Source of the DNA: Candidatus Sumerlaeota bacterium
Lineage (GTDB): Bacteria > Sumerlaeota > Sumerlaeia > JADFCT01
Length of the DNA: 6,613 nucleotides
Direction: 5' to 3'
Assembly (NCBI GenBank): GCA_017161665.1
Contig: JADFCT010000216.1
Location: forward strand, 1 to 6,613
A model generated the notes under the pieces. It saw nothing but the letters and a program-made list of their open reading frames with translations, did not search any database and had not been told where the DNA came from. Positions 1 to 4,650 of the stretch are shown here, piece by piece (positions within the stretch are counted from its first letter, which is position 1; each line of letters begins with the position of its first letter). The translations under genes were made by a program, and so were the position numbers.

Positions 1-33
1 GGGAGGGTCTCGCCGGATTGGGGGCGCCGGCTG
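1..33 (-). repeat. 33-bp exact direct repeat, copy 2
   Basis: Identical to 226-258, at an offset of 225 bp (75 codons), inside the FliK-like gene. Read on the minus strand it encodes AGAPNPARPS. It is cut by the window edge, so the true repeat may be longer. Confidence 0.9.
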
Positions 34-1252
34 AAGGGGTCTCCATGATCGTTTGATACCGGGCCACGGCCTGGGCAGTGGTGTCCGCGGGCGGTTGAGT
101 GGGCGCGGCTGGTGGGGTTGGCGCCGGTTGCCCTTGGGCTTTTCCTTCACTGACGGGTCGTGCTCCCTCTCCGGCTTGTCCCGCCGCCGGACGGGCTTCG
201 ACAGTTGACGGCGCGTTTGGAGCGGGGGAGGGTCTCGCCGGATTGGGGGCGCCGGCTGTGAGGGAGTTGACTGGATTCGGCGCTGCGGCGGTGGAGGGGG
301 GGGACTGCGGCACGCGGCTGGCCGTGGTGGTGTCCAGGATGCTCTGGTATTTGTTTGCCGCCTGTGTGGCTGGATCGGCAACTGGCTGATCGGCAGCCCC
401 CTGAGGCGCTGGCGCCGAGCGGGCGTCCTGAACGGTACGGGCTGCGATGAACTCGGGGCGCGTGACAACTGCCGGCGGGCGCTCAGTGGGGGTCGGCGAC
501 GATTGTGTTGTCGGCGCGGACGATGGAGGTGTCTGGGAGCGGGTGGGGGCTGTGTTTGGGCGCGTGGTTTCTGTTCCCGCGCCGGCGGTTTGAATCGGAC
601 GCTGTTCCGCACGGGCCATTTCTTCCAGGCGCGCCAAAACCGCTTTGATGTCCTGAGGCGCTGGTGTATCCGTCGCAGCGCTCATGGCGGTCGCCAGTCG
701 GGCCAGCGCAGCTTCGGCGGGTTGATTGGCTGACAGGAAGGCGCGGCGCGTTTGTCCGGCCGTGAGCGGAGCATCCTGTCCAATACGAGCAAACAAATCA
801 TTCAATTGTCTTGTTAATTCGACTTTTTCATTCGCTGGTATTCGAGCAGATTCCAAGCGACTCAGGACCTCGCGCGCCTGATCCAAATGTCGCGTAAGTT
901 CTTCGGGCGTTGCGCGCAGGGCTGGATCGGGGGGGGGAGGAGGGGTTGATCGCGCCAGTTCGGGACGTGGGGGGGGCTGTGGCGATTCGATGGGGCGCAG
1001 GGTGATTTCCGGTTGTGTCGTTTCCACGCGCATGAACATCCGGTCACCCGGCATCCATCCGGCGGAACGGGGCGTCTGGAAAAGGCGATCATTTATCTGT
1101 ATTTGAGCCTGGTCACTGGCAAGAGACCGCACCACCACTTCGACGGTTTGACCCGCCAAGAGCGGCGTGGGCGGGCCACTGGATCTGGAGGAAGCCGTGG
1201 CGGGGGGCGCCGCCTGACGGATTGAAATTGCTTTGGGGAGAATCTGTGTCAC
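1..1252 (-). CDS. FliK-like Pro/Ala/Thr-rich protein, N-terminal part (runs off left edge)
   Basis: A continuous minus-strand frame of 417 codons with no stop up to the window edge, so the C-terminus is missing. The start is GTG at 1252. The frame is closed upstream by a TGA, with no other ATG, GTG or TTG between, and GAGG lies 8 nt before the GTG. Residues about 31-90 form a small beta-rich domain (LLAGQTVEVVVRSL, then PGDRMFMRVE, then EITLRPIE). This pattern is like the N-terminal domain of many FliK hook-length control proteins. Residues about 114-215 look helical. From about 216 the protein is a disordered linker rich in Pro, Ala, Thr and Gln with internal repeats. FliK is secreted through the flagellar export apparatus and sets hook length; its C-terminal hook domain would lie outside the window. 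A sigma-28-like promoter upstream of the cassette supports a motility role. The FliK assignment is inference from the N-terminal pattern and context. Another secreted or envelope Pro-rich protein remains possible. Confidence 0.6.
   Translation of the reverse strand, partial: MTQILPKAISIRQAAPPATASSRSSGPPTPLLAGQTVEVVVRSLASDQAQIQINDRLFQTPRSAGWMPGDRMFMRVETTQPEITLRPIESPQPPPRPELARSTPPPPPDPALRATPEELTRHLDQAREVLSRLESARIPANEKVELTRQLNDLFARIGQDAPLTAGQTRRAFLSANQPAEAALARLATAMSAATDTPAPQDIKAVLARLEEMARAEQRPIQTAGAGTETTRPNTAPTRSQTPPSSAPTTQSSPTPTERPPAVVTRPEFIAARTVQDARSAPAPQGAADQPVADPATQAANKYQSILDTTTASRVPQSPPSTAAAPNPVNSLTAGAPNPARPSPAPNAPSTVEARPAAGQAGEGARPVSEGKAQGQPAPTPPAAPTQPPADTTAQAVARYQTIMETPSAGAPNPARPS
226..258 (-). 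repeat. 33-bp exact direct repeat, copy 1
   Basis: Exact copy of 1-33 in the same reading frame of the FliK-like gene, encoding AGAPNPARPS (residues 333-342). A second, diverged repeat accompanies it. YQSILDT (residues 302-308) recurs as YQTIMET (399-405), at a different spacing of 97 codons, so the linker was built from more than one duplication. Confidence 0.9.
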
Positions 1253-1320
1253 GGCGAGCGCCTCATGTGCCGGGATGTCGCCGGCGGGACACGCGATGCC
1301 GTTCGGAAACCGCGCGCCGC

Positions 1321-1485
1321 CTATAGGCGATTGAAGGGATCATTCCCGTCCTGGGGCGTTGGGGGTTTGTGTTCGCGAATACGGACGGATTCGGCTTCGG
1401 TCAGACGGTTGACGAGCACGAATATGATCACAAACTGGACGATCACTATGCATCCGAGCGTTAAAAATTCTGGCGTAATATTCAT
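1321..1485 (-). CDS. Small single-pass membrane protein, 54 residues, unknown function
   Basis: ATG at 1485 opens a 54-codon frame ending in TAG at 1321-1323. AGGGA lies about 9 nt before the ATG. The first half is a clear hydrophobic segment, about residues 8-27, containing GCIVIVQFVIIFVLV. A short hydrophilic tail follows (RLTEAESVRIREHK, then a Pro-rich stretch ending in PFNRL). The positive charge after the segment suggests the tail faces the cytoplasm. It starts 24 nt after the coiled-coil gene stop and ends 68 nt before the FliK-like gene, so it is probably co-transcribed with both. I do not recognise the family. The arrangement suggests a membrane anchor or adaptor for a flagellar or envelope complex, which is inference from context only. 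Confidence 0.7.
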   Translation of the reverse strand: MNITPEFLTLGCIVIVQFVIIFVLVNRLTEAESVRIREHKPPTPQDGNDPFNRL

Positions 1486-1509
1486 AAGAAGGTTTCCCTG
1501 AAATTTGGG

Positions 1510-1755
1510 TTACTCGACCACTATATCGATAATGTGCAAATGGCCATCGGAACTGAAGGCCGCATCGATTTGGGAGACACTGTCTTCGTCGCCTTCCTTT
1601 GCGGTCTGGCGAATCCGGGCTGAGCGACGCTCTTCGCGCCGCCGTTGTTCGTCCCGGCCGATCGCTGCGATCTGCTGTTCGATGGCTCGCTGCTCCACAC
1701 GCATCTGATGCAGTGATTGAGGATTTAAATTCGCATGGGGTAGTTCTTCCAACAT
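1510..1755 (-). CDS. Charged coiled-coil protein, 81 residues, unknown function
   Basis: ATG at 1755 with AAGGG about 9 nt upstream; a second AAGGA sits too close to serve. Residues about 13-52 are rich in Glu, Arg and Gln without helix breakers (for example VEQRAIEQQIAAIGRDEQRR), as expected for a single amphipathic or coiled-coil helix. An acidic patch (EGDED) follows, then a short hydrophobic C-terminus (HLHIIDIVVE) that looks like a beta strand. There is no signal peptide or membrane segment. It is the first gene after a sigma-28-like promoter, with a 5' leader of about 75 nt, and precedes the 54-residue membrane protein and the FliK-like gene. It is too short to be an ordinary FliJ, although its helix-rich, charged nature is reminiscent of flagellar chaperones and export-associated proteins. 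No family is recognised. Confidence 0.65.
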   Translation of the reverse strand: MLEELPHANLNPQSLHQMRVEQRAIEQQIAAIGRDEQRRREERRSARIRQTAKEGDEDSVSQIDAAFSSDGHLHIIDIVVE

Positions 1756-1835
1756 GTCCTTGATCCCTTGTGATTCATGAAACGATATGAAAAGAATACA
1801 GTCATCAACAGGCTACTATCGCCCGTCTGTTTCAT

Positions 1836-1863
1836 GTATCGGCAGCATCGGGTGAACACTTTA
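1836..1863 (-). promoter_or_regulatory. Sigma-28 (FliA/SigD) type promoter candidate
   Basis: On the minus strand TAAAGTGT (1863-1856) is followed after 12 nt by GCCGATAC (1843-1836). The known consensus is TAAAGTTT-N11-GCCGATAA. The match is 7 of 8 in each box, with one extra base in the spacer. Transcription would start near 1829 and read into the coiled-coil gene at 1755. Its position upstream of a FliK-like gene adds independent support. Confidence 0.6.
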
Positions 1864-1880
1864 ACCTTTTTTACATTAAG

Positions 1881-1901
1881 TAGTCCGCCAGGGGGGGACT
1901 A
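1881..1901 (-). terminator. Weak hairpin directly downstream of rsfS
   Basis: TAGTCC (1901-1896) pairs with GGACTA (1886-1881) around a 9-nt C-rich loop, starting 2 nt after the rsfS stop. No T-run follows on the minus strand, so it is not a standard intrinsic terminator. It may be a pause or 3'-end protecting hairpin before the next promoter. Confidence 0.3.
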
Positions 1902-1903
1902 TG

Positions 1904-2317
1904 TTACAATTCTTCATGCCCGGTCTCGGTGTTGCATGGCGTCGATTCGGAGCCGACCGCGTCTTTTTCGGCCCATTCGATGATCGTGCCGTCGCCCCAG
2001 AGGCGTTCCAGGTTGTAGAATTCCCGTGTGTCGCTCATAAACAGGTGAACCACGATGTCGCCGTAGTCGAGCAACACCCATTCGCCGCCCGTGTCCAGGC
2101 CTTCAATTCCCAGTGGGCGTTCGCCATATTGCTTCATCTTGGCCTGAGTCTGATGCGCCATGGCGCGCAGATGGGTGGTGGACATGCCGCTGGCCAGGAC
2201 CAGGCAGTCTGTAAAACTGCAAATCCGGCTTACTTCGTAAACGATGATATCGGTCCCTTTTTGATCGTCACATAACCGGGCGATTCGTTTGGCGTTTTCG
2301 ACGCTAAGCTTGCTAAT
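1904..2317 (-). CDS. rsfS: Ribosomal silencing factor RsfS (Iojap/YbeB family), apparent AUU start
   Basis: RsfS binds ribosomal protein L14 on the free large subunit and blocks subunit joining, lowering translation under nutrient limitation. It acts in the cytoplasm. The 137-residue frame has the family hallmarks in order: TDIIVYEVSRICSFTDCLVL (residues 22-41, matching the usual D-IVVLDV...SFTDYFVI), RPLGIEG (67-73), EWVLLDYGDIVVHLF (79-93) and REFYNLERLW (98-107). The last 25 or so residues form a variable polar tail. No ATG, GTG or TTG lies in frame between the upstream TGA and Met45. Met45 would remove the first strands of the conserved domain. An AAAGGAG sits 7 nt before ATT at 2317-2315, so AUU is the preferred start (AUC at 2320 is the alternative, at 4 nt). 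The gene appears to be its own transcription unit, not beside the usual nadD. Confidence 0.88.
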   Translation of the reverse strand: MSKLSVENAKRIARLCDDQKGTDIIVYEVSRICSFTDCLVLASGMSTTHLRAMAHQTQAKMKQYGERPLGIEGLDTGGEWVLLDYGDIVVHLFMSDTREFYNLERLWGDGTIIEWAEKDAVGSESTPCNTETGHEEL

Positions 2318-2324
2318 GATGCTG

Positions 2325-2331
2325 CTCCTTT
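2325..2331 (-). promoter_or_regulatory. Shine-Dalgarno AAAGGAG that sets the rsfS AUU start
   Basis: A near-perfect anti-16S match on the minus strand. It lies 7 nt before ATT (2317-2315) and 4 nt before ATC (2320-2318). No standard start codon is within reach, so it points to a non-canonical initiation codon. Confidence 0.75.
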
Positions 2332-2380
2332 GCAGTAGATTTCGGGAGGCGTGTTTGCCGCTTGACCCGAGCGCATTGAT

Positions 2381-2408
2381 ATTAAAGGCCCCGGAACAGG
2401 GGAATCAA
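2381..2408 (-). promoter_or_regulatory. Sigma-70-like promoter candidate for rsfS
   Basis: On the minus strand, TTGATT (2408-2403) serves as -35 and TTTAAT (2386-2381) as -10, with a 16-nt spacer. The -10 matches 5 of 6 and the -35 matches 4 of 6 of the consensus. This predicts a start near 2374 and a leader of about 57 nt before the AUU. The spacer holds a CCCC-N6-GGGG inverted repeat. Confidence 0.45.
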
Positions 2409-2422
2409 GGGCAATCGCCCTT
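2407..2422. repeat. Palindrome at the -35 of the rsfS promoter
   Basis: AAGGGC (2407-2412) and GCCCTT (2417-2422) form a perfect 6-bp inverted repeat with a 4-nt centre. It overlaps the candidate -35 hexamer by two bases, so a dimeric regulator could bind here. It could also simply be a small hairpin. Confidence 0.5.
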
Positions 2423-2522
2423 CCGACCCATCAGAGTATGGGGCGTAGGGGGCGGGAGAAGGCTGATTCCCTTGTGCGATTGTGTTCCATCAGGCGGGCG
2501 GTGAGAAGTCTTGATGGATAAT

Positions 2523-2570
2523 CCAATTTGCAAACAAAGGCGCCGCAAGTCCTTTGTTTGCAACGATTGG
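2523..2570. repeat. Long inverted repeat (stem-loop) in the argH-rsfS gap
   Basis: The arm 2528-2540 (TTGCAAACAAAGG) is perfectly complementary to 2551-2563 across a 10-nt loop. After a 2-nt bulge (2564-2565) the stem continues with CCAAT (2523-2527) against ATTGG (2566-2570), giving about 18 paired bases. No T-run follows on either strand, so it is not a typical intrinsic terminator. It may be a structured RNA, a protein-binding or recombination site, or a short mobile or repeat element. Confidence 0.85.
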
Positions 2571-2669
2571 CTTGATCTCGTCGATGACGATTCGAGGTGG
2601 GTGCGGGGATGAATCTTGTTGAACGCATCCATCTCCCTACAACAGATTAAGATGTATATATGGTGATGG

Positions 2670-2688
2670 CATGGGCGTCTTGCCCATG
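2670..2688. repeat. Hairpin 2 after argH, REP-like
   Basis: CATGGGC (2670-2676) pairs with GCCCATG (2682-2688) around a 5-nt loop. On the minus strand the core reads GGGCAAGACGCCC. No T-run follows. It shares the GGCAAG core with the hairpin 11 nt away. Confidence 0.6.
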
Positions 2689-2699
2689 GAAATCCCCCG

Positions 2700-2719
2700 G
2701 CGCCCGCCTTGCCGGGCGC
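2700..2719 (-). terminator. GC-rich hairpin immediately after the argH stop
   Basis: GCGCCCG and CGGGCGC form a perfect 7-bp stem with a 6-nt loop, starting at the base next to the argH TGA (2722-2720). It lacks a T-run, so it is likely a 3'-end stabilising or Rho-assisted hairpin, or a repeat element, more than a strong intrinsic terminator. Confidence 0.5.
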
Positions 2720-4234
2720 TCAGGGATTGATGGTCGTCAACTCTTTCTTTAGTTGAGCAAAGGCCGATTCAATTGTTTCGCGGTGAGCAGATGTCTCAGC
2801 CAGGATTTCGCTCTGTGCTGAACGCAGACGATTAATCATAGTCTGGACGGCATCGGGCGCCGGCGCTCCCAAATGGTTGCGCTCAAAGACACAAGCCAGG
2901 GGGTCGGCCAGGGTCTTGATTTCCGATTCGGTGAGGGGGGGCGCCAGTCCCGCTTCCGCGATGCGTTCGTTGAGTATGGTGAAATCCAGGGCGCCGCTTT
3001 CATAGGACAGGCGCACCGTTTCTGCCAGGACGCCGTAACAGGTTCGGAAGGGGGCGTTTCGTGTTCGGGCCAGATGATCGGCCACATCGACGGCGTTCAT
3101 GAATCCGCTACGGATCATGGTGTCGCGGCGAGTGTCGTTGAATTTGCAGCCGGCGAGGACGGCGGCGAACACTTGCGGTCCCCCCCGGACTTCGTCGATC
3201 AGATCCATGATCCAATACTTGGTCCATTGGGTGTCGCGGTTATATCCGGATCGCGAGCCGCGGGCCACGTCCATGAGCGAACCGGTCATGGCGTGTACGG
3301 AGGCGGCGCGGGCGCGGGTGACTTCGGCGAAATCCGGATTTCGTTTTTGGGGCATGATGGAAGAGCCGGTTGTGTACGGATCCGGCAGGCGGATGATGTC
3401 ACCCGGCGGTGTGGAGAAGGCGATGAGATCCTGGCCCATCTGGCTCAGGTGGTTCATGAAAAAGGAGATCGCCTGACCGAGGTCGGCTTCCATTTCCCAT
3501 CGAGACGTGACGCAGTCCAGGGTGTTTTCCTGCACCGTGGCGAATCCCAGGGCGCGGGCCGTTCGCTCGCGATCAATGGGCCAGGTGGTTCCGAAGGCGG
3601 CGGCGGCGCCCAGAGGGCATTGGTCGATGCGGTTATAAACGCCGAGGAGCCGGTCGGCGTCTCGTATGAGGGCCTGCGCCCAGTTCGTCAGCCAATGGGC
3701 CCAGGTTGTGAGCGCCGCCGGTTGGGCGTGCGTGTAACCGGGGATGATGCGCTCCCGATTTTCAGCGGCTTGGTCCAAAAGAACCGAAATCAATTGGTGG
3801 ACATCGGACAAGAGGTTCAGGCATTCATCGCGCATCCAGAGGCGCATGTCGGTGGCCGACTGATCGTTGCGGCTGCGGGCCGTGTGGATTTTTCCGCCCG
3901 CATCGGCCCCGATGCGTTCCGTCACCGCTGTTTCGACGTTGATATGAACGTCTTCCAGACCTGGATCGAGTTGATAGCGTCCGGCAAGGTAGTCGGCTTC
4001 GAGCGCGTCGAGGGCTTGGGCGATTTTGGCCGCGTCGGCGTGGGGGATCATGCCGCCTTCGGCCAACATGAGGACATGGGCGCGGTTGGTCCAGATGTCC
4101 CAGGGGATCAATCGCGCGTCGGCGGCTTCGCGGCCGACGACATCGCGTCCGGCGCAATAGGCCAGGGCAGCGGGATCAGGGCCTTCACCCATTCTTTTCG
4201 CCCAGATGGGCTGGTGTTCTTTGGCGTGTGTCAT
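2720..4234 (-). CDS. argH: Argininosuccinate lyase family protein, divergent
   Basis: ASL cleaves argininosuccinate to arginine and fumarate, the last step of arginine synthesis, as a cytoplasmic homotetramer. The 504-residue protein is longer than the usual 450-470. Conserved blocks appear in order: LEDVHINVE (93-101), KIHTARSRNDQSATD (115-129), PGYTH (165-169, catalytic His169), the superfamily signature GSSIMPQKRNPD (290-301, with the loop serines and Lys297), and YNRDTQWTK (331-339). Several positions differ from textbook ArgH: HTA for HTG, THAQPAAL where THLQRAQP is almost invariant, QKRN for QKKN, and QWTK for QEDK. This suggests a divergent clade or a paralogue with a related substrate. 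The ATG at 4234 has only a weak AAGAG upstream. It begins 11 nt after the small membrane gene, so translation is probably coupled. No argG or other arginine gene is visible. Confidence 0.85.
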   Translation of the reverse strand: MTHAKEHQPIWAKRMGEGPDPAALAYCAGRDVVGREAADARLIPWDIWTNRAHVLMLAEGGMIPHADAAKIAQALDALEADYLAGRYQLDPGLEDVHINVETAVTERIGADAGGKIHTARSRNDQSATDMRLWMRDECLNLLSDVHQLISVLLDQAAENRERIIPGYTHAQPAALTTWAHWLTNWAQALIRDADRLLGVYNRIDQCPLGAAAAFGTTWPIDRERTARALGFATVQENTLDCVTSRWEMEADLGQAISFFMNHLSQMGQDLIAFSTPPGDIIRLPDPYTTGSSIMPQKRNPDFAEVTRARAASVHAMTGSLMDVARGSRSGYNRDTQWTKYWIMDLIDEVRGGPQVFAAVLAGCKFNDTRRDTMIRSGFMNAVDVADHLARTRNAPFRTCYGVLAETVRLSYESGALDFTILNERIAEAGLAPPLTESEIKTLADPLACVFERNHLGAPAPDAVQTMINRLRSAQSEILAETSAHRETIESAFAQLKKELTTINP

Positions 4235-4245
4235 ACGATAGGCTC

Positions 4246-4359
4246 TTATTCGTTATGTTTGATGAACCACAGATAGATTATGATCGCAATGGCGGGGCCG
4301 ATAATCCAATTGAACCCATCCAAGATCCAAGGGGGAAACCAAGCAGGTAGTGAGGTCAT
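4246..4359 (-). CDS. Single-pass membrane micropeptide, 37 residues
   Basis: ATG (4359-4357) overlaps the TGA of the DUF2007 gene as ATGA, the classic sign of translational coupling. GGAAG lies 7 nt before it. The stop is TAA at 4248-4246. The peptide starts MTSLPAWFPPWILDG and then has a hydrophobic segment of about 20 residues (FNWIIGPAIAIIIYLWF), ending in IKHNE. Four Trp residues in 37 and a Pro-Trp-rich start are typical of a membrane-embedded peptide. The C-terminal Lys and His suggest the tail is cytoplasmic. It sits 11 nt before argH in a tight run, which argues against a chance frame. The function is unknown. It may act as a membrane partner of the DUF2007 protein, since some DUF2007 proteins carry a membrane segment themselves. 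Confidence 0.7.
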   Translation of the reverse strand: MTSLPAWFPPWILDGFNWIIGPAIAIIIYLWFIKHNE

Positions 4360-4607
4360 TCGATTTCTTCCGTCGATTCCTGGGTGAGAGGGGCCAGAAT
4401 TTCTTTGGCCAGCTCCGCAAATTCCGCGGGAACGCGGATGCGCGTCGGCGCCAGGGAAAATCCATCCACGGGGAGAATGGTCTGCATGGCCTGTTCGCTC
4501 AAAAAGAAGGGGATGTTTTCACCGGCGAGATACGCCTGGGCAATGGCCAGAACAGTTTGATCGCCGGAAATCAGGATATCGACGGGTTCGTTGTTTGGGT
4601 TCGTCAT
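4356..4607 (-). CDS. DUF2007-type small protein (putative signal-transducing family), 83 residues
   Basis: The pattern fits the DUF2007 family. A first strand (VDILIS) is followed by a helix (TVLAIAQAYLAGENI), then IPFFLSEQ, and a C-terminal strand and helix (TRIRVPAEFAELAKEILAP). The family is named a putative prokaryotic signal-transducing protein, but its biochemical role is not established. The ATG at 4607 is chosen because AGGAG lies 9 nt upstream. An ATG six codons earlier (4625) has no good ribosome site. It has no membrane segment and ends in an acidic tail (ESTEEIE). It follows pyrC by 43 nt and overlaps the membrane micropeptide gene by four bases, so it is almost surely in the pyrC-argH transcription unit. 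Confidence 0.75.
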   Translation of the reverse strand: MTNPNNEPVDILISGDQTVLAIAQAYLAGENIPFFLSEQAMQTILPVDGFSLAPTRIRVPAEFAELAKEILAPLTQESTEEIE

Positions 4608-4650
4608 GAGCGAAGACTCCTGCATTGATTTTCGCGTCCGAGTTATTCGC

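Larger units (their letters stand above)
2318..2719. other. Intergenic region between argH and rsfS, structured, no convincing gene
   Basis: About 400 bp. In minus-strand order it holds two hairpins just after argH (2719-2670), an AT-rich stretch (2665-2640), the long inverted repeat (2570-2523), a palindrome with a sigma-70-like promoter (2422-2381), and the rsfS leader with its Shine-Dalgarno. A small hairpin (TCGTC-N3-GACGA, 2578-2590) lies beside the long inverted repeat. Two short overlapping frames (2632-2405 and 2628-2431) pass through the inverted repeat but read like non-coding sequence. No tRNA-like signature was seen. Confidence 0.7.

Noticed and set aside
99..389. Plus-strand frame and similar short frames at 503-733 and 1013-1225, and the minus-strand frame 862-1092
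   Set aside because: All lie over the continuous 417-codon minus-strand frame, which has a ribosome site, a recognisable N-terminal domain and in-frame repeats.
1901..2275. Plus-strand open frame of 124 codons
   Set aside because: Antisense to rsfS, which has a full set of family motifs on the other strand.
2590..2605. TTCGA-containing stretch resembling a tRNA T-loop
   Set aside because: No acceptor stem, anticodon arm or CCA-proximal pairing could be found around it.
2405..2632. Minus-strand short frames (2405-2632 and 2431-2628) with an AGGGAG just upstream
   Set aside because: The ribosome site is too close to the first ATG and marginal for the second. The products look random, and both frames pass through the long inverted repeat.
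2873..4276. Plus-strand open frame of 467 codons
   Set aside because: It lies entirely antisense to the argH-family gene, which has clear family motifs. The translated protein is Gly/Val/Arg-rich with no recognisable domain, a usual by-product of GC-rich codon use.
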